16,183 nt of DNA from JBHJOF01 sp050330055 (GCA_050330055.1 JBHJOF010000164.1:1-16183), one strand, 5' to 3'; positions 1 to 6,524 are shown, counted from the stretch's first letter. Numbers and translations: made by a program. The notes: generated by a model not told the origin, from the sequence alone.

Positions 1-21
1 CGGGGGGCCATCGGCCCCCCG
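1..21. repeat. GC hairpin after the UrtA-like gene
   Basis: A perfect inverted repeat with a 9-bp G/C stem and the 3-base loop ATC at 10-12. It lies about 38 bases after the stop codon of the leftward substrate-binding protein gene. The bases that would form a U-tract on the minus strand lie outside the window, so it could be a terminator. It could also be an mRNA-stabilising or attenuating hairpin, as is often found after the binding-protein gene of ABC transporter operons. Confidence 0.7.
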
Positions 22-58
22 CCGGTCCTCGAGGCGCTCCCGAGCGAGCGCCTTTCGC

Positions 59-1303
59 TCAGGTTTCCTTCAGGCCTTCCTCGGTGCAGACCTGGTTCTC
101 GTAGGCCTTGTAGGGAATCGGCTCGAGCCAGTCCGAGGACTGCGTCAGAATCTCGAACTGCCCGTCGGACTTGCAGACGCCGATCTTCGGCCACAGCCAG
201 GTGTGCAGGTTCTTGCGCTCGATCCGCACCTTGCCCTGCGGCGCGATCATCTCCTCGTCCTTCACCGCCTCGCGAATGGTCGGCGGCGTAATGTCGCCGG
301 CCGACAGCTTCTCGACCGCCTGCTTGAAGAGATAGACCTGGAAGTAGGACGGCTCGGACACGAAGTGGGTCACCTTGTCGCCGCCCCAGCGCTTGCGGTA
401 GGCGTCGACGAACTTGGAGTTCTCCGGCGAGTCCCAGACCATGAAATAGGGCGCCGAGGTGAAGTGCCCGGCCGCGGCGTCGCCGCCCATGGCCGCAACC
501 TCGTTCTCCGAGGTGGTCAGGCTGGCCATCGGCATGGTCTCGGGATCGAGACCGGCGGCGCGATACTGTCGGTGCAGCGCGACCACCGAATCGCCTACGA
601 CGGTCGAGAAGATCACGTTCGGCTTCTCGCTTTGGAACTTGTTGATGACGGAGGAGAACTCGGAGTGGCCGAGCGGCACGTATTCCTCGTTGACGACCTC
701 GGCACCGTGCTCCGCCAGAAGCTTCTTGCAATAGTTGTTCTCTTCCTTCGGATAGATGTAGTTCGACCCGATCAGGTACCAGCGCTTGCCGAACTTCTCG
801 ATCAGCCAGGGCACGAAATCGTCCTGCTGCTGGTTCGGCACGGCGCCGGTGTAGATGACGTTCTTCGAGCACTCGCGGCCCTCGTAGAGGGTCGGATAGA
901 AGTAGAGATTGTCTCGCTTCTCGAAGACCGGCAGCACCGCCTTGCGGCTGGCCGAGGTGTAGGAGCCGAACACGCTGACGCACTTGTCGCCGAGCACCAG
1001 CTTGCGCGCTTTCTCGGCGAAGGTTGCCGGGTCGGACGCCGGGTCCTCGACGATGGGCACGATCTTCATGCCGTTGATGCCGCCCGCGTCGTTGATTTCC
1101 TCGATCGCCATGACGGTCGCCTTGTTGAGCGACTCCTCGATGATCGCGGTGGTGCCGGTCAGCGAGAACAGCACGCCGACCTTTATCTCGCCGTCCGCTG
1201 CACGCGCGAGCGATGAGTCCTTGATCCAGATGTGTGGGAAGCCGGTCGCCGCGAAGGCGCCGGCCGCGACCGATCCCTGCAGGAACTTTCGCCGTCCAAA
1301 CAT
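59..1303 (-). CDS. Tat-exported urea/short-chain amide ABC transporter substrate-binding protein (UrtA/FmdD type)
   Basis: This 414-residue periplasmic binding protein of the branched-chain amino acid/amide family probably captures urea or short-chain amides for an ABC importer. The N-terminus carries a twin-arginine-like signal (GRRKFLQG, residues 3-10), a hydrophobic stretch and a likely cleavage site near SLARA-ADG (about 35). The mature domain starts at IKVGVLFSLTG and shows family blocks SASRKAVLP, YPTLYEG, VIYTGAVPNQ, IFSTVVGD, ASLTTSENE and APQGKVRIE. The ATG at 1303 has the Shine-Dalgarno AGGGAGG about 8 bases upstream. It follows an ANTAR-type antitermination leader, so expression is probably gated by the upstream AmiC/AmiR pair. 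Permease and ATPase genes would lie left of base 1. Family membership is clear; the ligand (urea, formamide, acetamide or a related compound) is inferred. Confidence 0.9.
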   Translation of the reverse strand: MFGRRKFLQGSVAAGAFAATGFPHIWIKDSSLARAADGEIKVGVLFSLTGTTAIIEESLNKATVMAIEEINDAGGINGMKIVPIVEDPASDPATFAEKARKLVLGDKCVSVFGSYTSASRKAVLPVFEKRDNLYFYPTLYEGRECSKNVIYTGAVPNQQQDDFVPWLIEKFGKRWYLIGSNYIYPKEENNYCKKLLAEHGAEVVNEEYVPLGHSEFSSVINKFQSEKPNVIFSTVVGDSVVALHRQYRAAGLDPETMPMASLTTSENEVAAMGGDAAAGHFTSAPYFMVWDSPENSKFVDAYRKRWGGDKVTHFVSEPSYFQVYLFKQAVEKLSAGDITPPTIREAVKDEEMIAPQGKVRIERKNLHTWLWPKIGVCKSDGQFEILTQSSDWLEPIPYKAYENQVCTEEGLKET

Positions 1304-1311
1304 GATACTAG

Positions 1312-1318
1312 CCTCCCT
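1312..1318 (-). promoter_or_regulatory. Shine-Dalgarno of the UrtA-like gene
   Basis: AGGGAGG on the minus strand, 8 bases before the ATG at 1303. It fixes the start and keeps the complete Tat signal in the protein. Confidence 0.75.
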
Positions 1319-1406
1319 GTTTCGCTAGCCCAGGCACGCCTTGTCGACCAGACGCAGCGGCCCTCGAAAGCTGTCCCCACCGCCCAAAGCAGGCGGAATC
1401 GGCAAT

Positions 1407-1450
1407 AAAAAAACCCCGCACGGGTGGCCGCCCGGCCACTTCCGTCGGGG
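1407..1450 (-). terminator. Intrinsic terminator in the leader, conditional on ANTAR control
   Basis: On the minus strand the 5' arm CCCCG-ACGG (1450-1442) pairs with CCGT-CGGGG (1423-1414) with one bulged base at 1419. An inner 6-bp stem GTGGCC/GGCCAC closes the loop GGGC, and seven U residues follow (1413-1407). This is a textbook factor-independent terminator placed about 100 bases before the UrtA-like start codon and about 75 bases after the amiR-like stop. Its 5' arm shares bases 1445-1450 with hairpin P2, so the two structures exclude each other. Confidence 0.92.
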
Positions 1451-1493
1451 CGTCATTGCCTGCGATTTTAGATTGGCGGCGCCGTTGCCGCCA
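1445..1493 (-). promoter_or_regulatory. ANTAR-binding dual-hairpin antiterminator (P1-P2)
   Basis: P1 (1493-1474 on the minus strand) has a 7-bp stem, arms TGGCGGC and GCCGCCA, closing the hexaloop AACGGC. After an 8-base linker, P2 (1465-1445) has TCG/CGA at the base, a small internal loop, then GGC/GCC closing the hexaloop AATGAC. Both loops have A at position 1 and G at position 4, the known signature of RNA bound by ANTAR proteins such as AmiR, NasR and EutV. The 3' side of P2 overlaps the 5' arm of the terminator, as in characterised ANTAR leaders. The ANTAR gene lies directly upstream on the same strand. The structure is read from the bases; binding is inferred. Confidence 0.87.
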
Positions 1494-1524
1494 GCTTGCC
1501 TACCAGAAACCTAGCCCTAGGACG

Positions 1525-2232
1525 CTATCCGAGCAGTTCATGGGAGTCAACGATCATCGCGGCCAGCGTGCCGATCGACACCCGCCGCTCCATCGCGGTG
1601 CGCCTCATGAAGTGATAGGCGTCCTGCTCGCTCAACTGTTTGGTTTCAATCAGGATGGCCTTGGCCCGCTCGACGCAGCGCATGGTCCGCAGATTGTCGT
1701 CGAGCTTTTCGATGCGGCCGCGCAACCGCTGCTCGTAGAGGAAATGGCTGCGCGCGACGACCAGCGCCGAGAGCACGGCATCCGCCGTGGCCGGCAGATG
1801 GAGCACGGCATGGGGAGCGGAGCAATGCAGAACCTCAAGATCGAGCGGCCGCCCGGCGGGAAGCACGAGGACCAGCGCGGCGCCGGGCGAGCCCGGCAGC
1901 CAGGGCAGCCGCTTCGCCAGGTCCGGGCAGGCCTCGCAGAACACCAGGTCGTGGTCGACCGGAATCTGTTCCGGGATCGGCCAGATCGGCCGCACCACGG
2001 CGCGCGTGCGCTGCAGTTCGCGGATCAGCTGCTGTCCGTGCTCGTCGCGCCTGACGATCGCGGCAATGTCCAGCTCGCTGAAGGAGAGGGCAGCGCTGGT
2101 CCGAGGAACCTCGGACGAGGGATGGCGCGCGACAGGCTTGCTGCGCGGGGCGTCCGCGCCCTGCGGACCTCTGTCCGACAGCGCCTTGCTGGCCTCAGGC
2201 AAGCGACCCAGCTCTCCCATCTCGCGTTCCAC
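1525..2232 (-). CDS. amiR: AmiR-like ANTAR-domain transcription antiterminator
   Basis: This 235-residue RNA-binding regulator is predicted to stabilise an antiterminator hairpin so that transcription reads through. Residues about 50-160 form a degenerate receiver-like domain without an obvious phosphorylation site, as in Pseudomonas AmiR. Residues about 165-185 (YEQRLRGRIEKLDDNLRTM) are coiled-coil-like. The C-terminal ANTAR three-helix domain spans about 180-232 and includes VERAKAILIETKQLSEQDAY and SIGTLAAMIVDS. The GTG start at 2232 directly abuts the TGA of the AmiC-like gene, implying translational coupling; an ATG at 2220 is the alternative and would lose four residues. The matching RNA target lies in the leader just downstream. 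AmiR is known to be held inactive by AmiC until an amide binds. The same mechanism here is inferred from gene order and family. Confidence 0.9.
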   Translation of the reverse strand: MEREMGELGRLPEASKALSDRGPQGADAPRSKPVARHPSSEVPRTSAALSFSELDIAAIVRRDEHGQQLIRELQRTRAVVRPIWPIPEQIPVDHDLVFCEACPDLAKRLPWLPGSPGAALVLVLPAGRPLDLEVLHCSAPHAVLHLPATADAVLSALVVARSHFLYEQRLRGRIEKLDDNLRTMRCVERAKAILIETKQLSEQDAYHFMRRTAMERRVSIGTLAAMIVDSHELLG

Positions 2233-3375
2233 TCAGCTAAAGGCGAAGGTCCGGCCGTAGCCGATGAGGTAGGGATCGGCCCGGATCGGCGCCGCCGATT
2301 CCAGCAGGATGTCGAACTGACCGCGGCGATTGGCGCGGCCGATCCGCGTCCAGAGATCCGTATGACCACAAAGCGAATTGATCGAGACCCGGCCCTGCGG
2401 CGCATCGAACTCGCTGCACAGCACGGTCGGACGCAGGACCTCGGTCTCCAGCGAGTTGGTTTGCTGCAGGGCCTTGGCGAAGATGTGCACCTGGAAGTAG
2501 GCGGCCTCCAGGCACATGTTGGTGCTGGCATCGTCGCCATAGCGCTTCTTGTAGCGCCGCACGAAGTTGGTGTTGCAGTCGCCGCGAATACCCTCGAAGT
2601 AGGGCGCCGCGGTGATGTGGCCCTCGCCGACGTCGTAGCCCATGGCTCTGATCTCGGCCTCGGTGGTGGTCAGGCTGGCGATCGGCATGGTCATGGGATC
2701 GAAGCCGCAGTCTGCGTAGCTCTGGTAGAGATAGGTCGTCGCATCGCCCACCACCGTCGAGAATATAACGTCCGGGCGGGTCGAGCGGATCTCCTGCATC
2801 ACCGGGATGAAATCGCGCCGCTTGGCCCGGAGGCTGAGGTAGCGCTCGCCGACCACTTGGCCGCCGTTGTGCCGCACTAGCTCGCGCATGATGCGGTTCG
2901 ACTCGCGCGGATAGACGTAGTTCGAGCCGACGAAGTAGAAGCGGGAGCCATAGTGCTCCATCAGAAAGGCGCACAGCTCTACGCTGTTTTGATTTGGCGC
3001 GGCACCCGTATAGATGACATTGGGCGAGTATTCGAAGCCCTCATAGAGGGTCGGATACCAGAGAAGCCCGTTGAGGCGCTCGATCACGGGCAGCACGGCC
3101 TTGCGTGAGCTCGAGGTGTAGCAACCAAATATGGTGGTTATGCCGTCCTCGACCATCAAGCGCTTGGCGCCGCGGCCGAAGGCCGAGGCCTCGGAGCCCG
3201 GATCGTAGATCACCGGCTCGAGCTCGCGGCCGTTGATTCCGCCTGCTTCGTTGATTTCCTCGATGGCGGTCAACGTCCCGCGCAGCTGCGTCTCCTCTAT
3301 GACCGCCATGAAGCCGGTCGTGGAGAACAGGACGCCGACGCGCCAGGGTTCGCCAGTTCGGGTTTTCTTGTGCAA
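2233..3375 (-). CDS. amiC: AmiC-like cytoplasmic amide/urea sensor, negative partner of AmiR
   Basis: A periplasmic-binding-protein fold used as an intracellular ligand sensor; in Pseudomonas, AmiC sequesters AmiR until an amide binds. Family blocks are VGVLFSTTGFMAVIEETQ, SSRKAVLPVIERL, YEGFEYSPNVIYTGAAPNQN, YPRESNRIMREL, FSTVVGDAT, IASLTTTEAEIRAM and DAPQGRVSI, close to AmiC as I recall it. No signal peptide is visible, which fits a cytoplasmic sensor. The frame stays open back to a TTG at 3489 and an ATG at 3483, but the extra segment is AT-rich and promoter-like. I choose the TTG at 3375, which has AGGGAG 10 bases upstream and starts at the same distance from the fold as AmiC, giving 380 residues. 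It is a paralogue of the UrtA-like protein at 59-1303. Function is well supported; the start is uncertain. Confidence 0.85.
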   Translation of the reverse strand: MHKKTRTGEPWRVGVLFSTTGFMAVIEETQLRGTLTAIEEINEAGGINGRELEPVIYDPGSEASAFGRGAKRLMVEDGITTIFGCYTSSSRKAVLPVIERLNGLLWYPTLYEGFEYSPNVIYTGAAPNQNSVELCAFLMEHYGSRFYFVGSNYVYPRESNRIMRELVRHNGGQVVGERYLSLRAKRRDFIPVMQEIRSTRPDVIFSTVVGDATTYLYQSYADCGFDPMTMPIASLTTTEAEIRAMGYDVGEGHITAAPYFEGIRGDCNTNFVRRYKKRYGDDASTNMCLEAAYFQVHIFAKALQQTNSLETEVLRPTVLCSEFDAPQGRVSINSLCGHTDLWTRIGRANRRGQFDILLESAAPIRADPYLIGYGRTFAFS

Positions 3376-3385
3376 CGAGCCCTGT

Positions 3386-3391
3386 CTCCCT
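3386..3391 (-). promoter_or_regulatory. Candidate Shine-Dalgarno for the short amiC start
   Basis: AGGGAG on the minus strand, 10 bases before the TTG at 3375. It favours the start just ahead of the conserved sensor domain over the far-upstream TTG (3489) or ATG (3483). Confidence 0.45.
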
Positions 3392-3439
3392 GCGCCTCCG
3401 GACACCAAGCGGCGTCCCCGAGCCCACCAGAACCCGCCC

Positions 3440-3489
3440 CGTTTATGATTTGTTACGATAATCATGATATGTTCTGAGAGCATAGTCAA
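3440..3489 (-). promoter_or_regulatory. AT-rich candidate promoter for the amiC-amiR operon
   Basis: An AT-rich patch in otherwise GC-rich DNA. On the minus strand TTGACT (3489-3484) matches a -35 box, and 17 bases later comes CATGAT (3466-3461), a weak -10 match. The 8-bp palindrome ATCATGAT covers the same spot. It sits between the amiC-like gene and the divergent small gene at 3632. The -10 match is poor, so the exact boxes are tentative. Confidence 0.4.
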
Positions 3490-3631
3490 ACTGGAGTTCG
3501 CCGGTGCCGGGCCAGGGATGTGGAGCCCGCATAGCTGGACCGGCCGGAGCTGTGCCCGTCAGGCTGAGTCGCGGACGGGGTTTCCCTTACGGCCAGCCGT
3601 TGTTGCAGGTTGTCGGCGAGTCAGGACCGTC

Positions 3632-3970
3632 ATGACGCGTGGATTGGATTCCGCCCGATTGAACGCCGACGGCATCGGCGAGGCGGTCAACCTCGATCCC
3701 CTCAACCTGGCCCATATGGCTCTCGGCAGCGCCAGTGCGCGCAAGTGGGCGCTGGCCAACCTGCGCTACGTAGTGCGCCATCTGCGCGAGAGCGCGGCGC
3801 TGGTCGAGCTCACCGGAGCGCTCATCTGCTTGCTCGGCGGCACCAAGGAGCTGCGCCGCATTGCGGATTCCGCCGAGACCTCGGAAAGCGACAGCGACGG
3901 CCACACCGTCCGCCTCATGCTGCTGAGCGGCTATTGGCGCAGCGACGAGGCGCAGCGGCAACTTCACTAA
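3632..3970 (+). CDS. Small hypothetical protein, divergent from amiC
   Basis: I do not recognise this 112-residue protein. Codon use has the strong third-position C/G bias of the neighbours, which supports real coding. It begins MTRGLDSARLN and has a predicted helical core with ALANLRYVVRHLRESAAL followed by a short hydrophobic stretch VELTGALICLLGG (about 61-73). The end is polar and acidic (ETSESDSDG). There is no clear signal peptide. The ATG at 3632 has AGGA 6 bases upstream; the frame stays open to an ATG at 3464, but that part overlaps the AT-rich promoter patch and reads less like coding sequence. Its divergence from the amiC-like gene means the two could share control signals. Function is unknown. 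Confidence 0.6.
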   Translation: MTRGLDSARLNADGIGEAVNLDPLNLAHMALGSASARKWALANLRYVVRHLRESAALVELTGALICLLGGTKELRRIADSAETSESDSDGHTVRLMLLSGYWRSDEAQRQLH

Positions 3971-4112
3971 CCGCCCTCTCTTCCGGCGGGCTCCGTTGCG
4001 GCGGGGCCCATTGCACCGACCGTCGTCGAGACTCTGTCGAAGGCTTATACGCCGTCTCGAATCCAGAGACTCATGGCCCATCCTTGGCGGCCAAGGCCGC
4101 CTACTTCGTGCG

Positions 4113-4147
4113 CGAGACGCGTTCTTCGAACGCTCCTCAGGATGAGG
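4113..4147 (-). repeat. REP-like palindromic element, copy 1 (inverted)
   Basis: Read on the minus strand it begins CCTCA-TCC-TGAGG, then has a 6-bp hairpin GCGTTC/GAACGC around a 3-base loop, and ends GCGTCTCG. This is the layout of the short palindromic repeats scattered through many Bradyrhizobium-like and Rhodospirillales genomes. It is opposite in orientation to copy 2, which starts 29 bases away. Confidence 0.6.
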
Positions 4148-4175
4148 AATGGCGTTCTATATCAACTACCTACCA

Positions 4176-4244
4176 CCTCATGCTGAGGAGCCGCGTGCCC
4201 GCAGGAGCGGGCCTTGGCCCGCAAGCGGCGTCTCGAAGCATGGG
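4176..4244 (+). repeat. REP-like palindromic element, copy 2
   Basis: It begins CCTCA-TGC-TGAGG, contains GCCGC/GCGGC flanking an inner stem GCGGGCC-TT-GGCCCGC (4207-4222), and ends GCGTCTCGAAGCATGGG. With copy 1 it forms a head-to-head pair, a BIME-like arrangement between convergent genes. Confidence 0.65.
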
Positions 4245-4273
4245 AGCCCGGTCATGAGTATCGGGATATGGTA

Positions 4274-5188
4274 TTACTCTTGCCGTAGCAGCAAAGGGCG
4301 TTTCTCGAGCTTGCGCTCTGCCTTGAGGGCCTGCGCCACTGCGAAAAACTCTCGAATCAAACGAGAATCCTTCCGCTCGGTCAGACAGTCCACGTGCGCC
4401 GTCGTGAAGATCTCGGCGTCTGTCACCTCGAGCACATGCAATGCCGGATGAGGGATGAACTCGATATCGGAGACCGCGCCGATGCCGATGCCGCGGACGA
4501 CCGCCAGCCACACGGCTTCCCGGCTGCCGATCTCCATGACCGGATTGACCGTGACACCCGCCTTGCGCAGCGCGGCCTCGACCGCAAGCCGGGTGGTGGA
4601 GCCGGCTTCGCGCAGCACCATCCGCTGGCCCTCCAGCTCCGCAATGCGGATGCGATTGCGACCCTGCTTGGCCCAGGTGTGATCGGTGTTGACGAAGACC
4701 ACCACGGGGTGGCGGCTGTAGGGCATGGCGAAGATCCGGGGATCGTCCTCGGCGTGCGCCAGAACCGCAACGTCGACGCTGTAGTCCAGCAGCCGTTCGA
4801 CCATGTCACGCGAGTTGCCGACCTTTACGCTGAGCCTGATGCCGGGATAGCGCTCGTTGAAGGCCGACAGCATCTCGATCGCGTGGTAGGGACCGACTAC
4901 CCCGACCTTCATGTGTCCGGTATGAAAGCCGCCGAAGGCGTTCAGCAGATCCCAGGCTTCCTCCTCCAGCAGCAGGAAGCGTTGGGTGATCTTGAACAGC
5001 TCACGGCCCGCCGACGTCAGCTCGACGGACCGGCCGCGGCGATGGAACAGCTCGACGTCGAAGTAGCGCTCGAGCGCCCGCACCTGGCTGGTGATCGTCG
5101 GCTGGCCGACACGCAGGACGCGGGAGGCTGCAGTGAACCCGCCCTCGGCCGCCACGGCATGGAACGATCGGAGCTGCGTATATATCAT
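4274..5188 (-). CDS. LysR-family regulator of the phosphonate module
   Basis: A 304-residue LysR-type DNA-binding regulator. Residues 1-60 form the winged helix-turn-helix (LRSFHAVAAEGGFTAAS, QPTITSQVRALE, LFHRRGRSVELTSAG). Residues from about 92 form the effector-binding domain (MKVGVVGPYHAIEML, DVAVLAH, REAGSTTRLAVEAAL, AVVRGIGIGAV). The start is ATG at 5188, because the helix-turn-helix begins only a few residues later. No Shine-Dalgarno is visible and a -10-like TATATT lies just upstream, so the message may be nearly leaderless. It diverges from the iron alcohol dehydrogenase-phnDCE genes and most likely controls them. The protein resembles the LysR subgroup linked to aminoethylphosphonate catabolism, which is a recollection of the family and was not searched. 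The effector is unknown. Confidence 0.9.
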   Translation of the reverse strand: MIYTQLRSFHAVAAEGGFTAASRVLRVGQPTITSQVRALERYFDVELFHRRGRSVELTSAGRELFKITQRFLLLEEEAWDLLNAFGGFHTGHMKVGVVGPYHAIEMLSAFNERYPGIRLSVKVGNSRDMVERLLDYSVDVAVLAHAEDDPRIFAMPYSRHPVVVFVNTDHTWAKQGRNRIRIAELEGQRMVLREAGSTTRLAVEAALRKAGVTVNPVMEIGSREAVWLAVVRGIGIGAVSDIEFIPHPALHVLEVTDAEIFTTAHVDCLTERKDSRLIREFFAVAQALKAERKLEKRPLLLRQE

Positions 5189-5213
5189 CGATTTTTAATA
5201 TAGCTGAAATCGA
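5188..5213. promoter_or_regulatory. Candidate LysR operator with overlapping -10 box
   Basis: A 7-bp inverted repeat, TCGATTT (5188-5194) and AAATCGA (5207-5213), separated by 12 bases. It includes T-N11-A spacing typical of LysR sites. On the minus strand TATATT (5202-5197) is a good -10 box for the regulator gene, so occupancy would repress its own promoter while possibly activating the divergent dehydrogenase operon. Binding is inferred. Confidence 0.5.
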
Positions 5214-5296
5214 AACTTTGCATTGGATCAATAGTACCGGACGAGCGAGCATGGCGACAACGAAAAAGGCGCCGACTGTCCTCGGCCGGTGCACCC

Positions 5297-5303
5297 AGGG
5301 AGG
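5297..5303 (+). promoter_or_regulatory. Shine-Dalgarno fixing a GTG start
   Basis: AGGGAGG placed 8 bases before the GTG at 5312. It supports the GTG as the start of the dehydrogenase gene. Confidence 0.75.
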
Positions 5304-5311
5304 TTGTCAAG

Positions 5312-6421
5312 GTGTGGACCTACGTCAATCCGGTGAAGGTCCATTTCGGCTGCGGCGCGGTCGAGGGGGTGGCCGACGTACTGGCCGGCCGGCGCTACGC
5401 GCTGGTCACCTACGACGAGCCGCTTTTCCACGATCTGGCTGAGCGCGTCGCCCGCCGCGCCGGCCAGCCCGCCGTCACCATCGACAGCATCGCGCCGAAT
5501 CCAGACTATCCGCTGCTCGAGGCCGCCTGCCAGCGCGTTGCCGCTGTCGATGAGGCGCCGGCCGCGATCCTGGCGCTGGGCGGCGGCTCGGTCATCGACG
5601 CCGCGAAGGTCGTAGCGGCCGGCGCCGGAGGCTTTGCGCCGGTGCGGAGGTATCTCGAAGGCCGTATCGACGGCGAGGCGTTGTCGGCCATCCCGATCGT
5701 GGCGGTGCCGACCACGGCCGGCACCGGCAGCGAAGTGACCAGCTGGGCGACCGTGTGGGACCGGGAAAGCGGCCGCAAGCGCTCCCTGGCGCACCACTGC
5801 CTCTATCCGACCGACGCGATCATAGATCCCGACCTCATGCTCGGCATGCCGGCCGGCCTCACTGTCACTACGGCCCTCGATGCGCTCTCGCACAGCCTGG
5901 AGAGCATCTGGAACATCAATGCCAACCCGGTGTCGACCAACCATGCGGTCTTTGCCGCGCGCGAGCTTCTCGGGTTCCTGCCTCGGCTGGTCGATGATCT
6001 GCACGATTCGACGCTGCGCGCACGCGTTGCTCGCGCCGCGCTCTTCGCCGGCCTGGCGTTCTCCAACACGATGACGACCCTGGCCCATTCCATCTCCTAC
6101 CCGATTACCCTGCGCTACAACGTCCCGCACGGGCTGGCCTGCTCCTTCAGCCTGCCCATGGTGATGCGCAGCGCGATCGGCATGAGGCCGGAGTGCGACG
6201 CGGCGCTGCAGCAGGTGTTCGGAGACGATCTCCAGGCGGGCGCCGATCGGCTGGAGGATTTCCTGGTGCGGCTAGGCGTAGCGGTAAGCCCCGCCGGCCA
6301 CGGCATCGGCGGCGACGAATGGCAGAGCATCGTCCTGGAGGCGATCGGCGGCGAACGCGGCCGCAACTTCATCGGCAAGCGAGAGCAGATCCTGGATTTT
6401 CTGCTCGCTCGCGGAGCGTGA
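5312..6421 (+). CDS. Iron-containing alcohol dehydrogenase, phosphonate-associated
   Basis: A 369-residue group III (iron-dependent) NAD(P)-linked alcohol dehydrogenase. The nucleotide-binding site shows GGGSVIDAAK (90-99) and PTTAGTGSEVT (133-143). The metal site is complete: D190 and H194 in TALDALSH, H259 in LAHSIS and H273 in NVPHG, with the usual spacing. Start is GTG at 5312 with a strong Shine-Dalgarno. It precedes phnD by 111 bases on the same strand and faces a LysR gene. Dehydrogenases of this type recur beside phosphonate transporter genes, and relatives in phosphonate antibiotic clusters reduce phosphonoacetaldehyde. I infer a role in interconverting a phosphonate alcohol and aldehyde, for example hydroxyethylphosphonate and phosphonoacetaldehyde. 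The family is secure; the substrate is not. Confidence 0.9.
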   Translation: MWTYVNPVKVHFGCGAVEGVADVLAGRRYALVTYDEPLFHDLAERVARRAGQPAVTIDSIAPNPDYPLLEAACQRVAAVDEAPAAILALGGGSVIDAAKVVAAGAGGFAPVRRYLEGRIDGEALSAIPIVAVPTTAGTGSEVTSWATVWDRESGRKRSLAHHCLYPTDAIIDPDLMLGMPAGLTVTTALDALSHSLESIWNINANPVSTNHAVFAARELLGFLPRLVDDLHDSTLRARVARAALFAGLAFSNTMTTLAHSISYPITLRYNVPHGLACSFSLPMVMRSAIGMRPECDAALQQVFGDDLQAGADRLEDFLVRLGVAVSPAGHGIGGDEWQSIVLEAIGGERGRNFIGKREQILDFLLARGA

Positions 6422-6516
6422 TACGCGATGGCTGCGCGATTGGACCGATACCAGGATCAGGTGGAGTGGCCCCTGGTCGAGGGGCGCAATGAACTACAAC
6501 CCACTGCAACGTGGCC

Positions 6517-6524
6517 AAGGGAGG
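6517..6524 (+). promoter_or_regulatory. Shine-Dalgarno deciding the phnD start
   Basis: AAGGGAGG placed 8 bases before the ATG at 6533. It argues against an in-frame ATG at 6428, which would add 35 polar residues in front of the signal peptide. Confidence 0.8.

Larger units (their letters stand above)
3971..4273. other. Intergenic region with REP-like elements
   Basis: Between two convergent genes, 303 bases with no convincing coding sequence; the open frames lack coding-like codon bias and family motifs. It holds a perfect 7-bp inverted repeat GGCGGCC-AA-GGCCGCC (4086-4101), a degenerate 'cgtctcgaa' segment near 4051-4059, and the two REP-like elements listed separately. No canonical U-tract terminator was seen. 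Confidence 0.6.

Noticed and set aside
203..1216. Long plus-strand open frame opposite the UrtA-like gene
   Set aside because: It is an antisense shadow of a clear family member, rich in Arg/His/Leu low-complexity sequence, with no recognisable domain.
1456..2880. 474-residue plus-strand open frame spanning the ANTAR leader and regulators
   Set aside because: It is antisense to two well-supported genes and to the leader hairpins; the composition is typical of a GC-rich shadow frame.
3587..4081. Minus-strand open frame opposite the small gene at 3632-3970
   Set aside because: The plus strand has the better third-position bias and a Shine-Dalgarno. The minus frame runs through repeat-containing intergenic DNA.
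4113..4244. Possible CRISPR-like repeats
   Set aside because: Only two inverted, unequal palindromic units without regular spacers; they fit REP-like elements.
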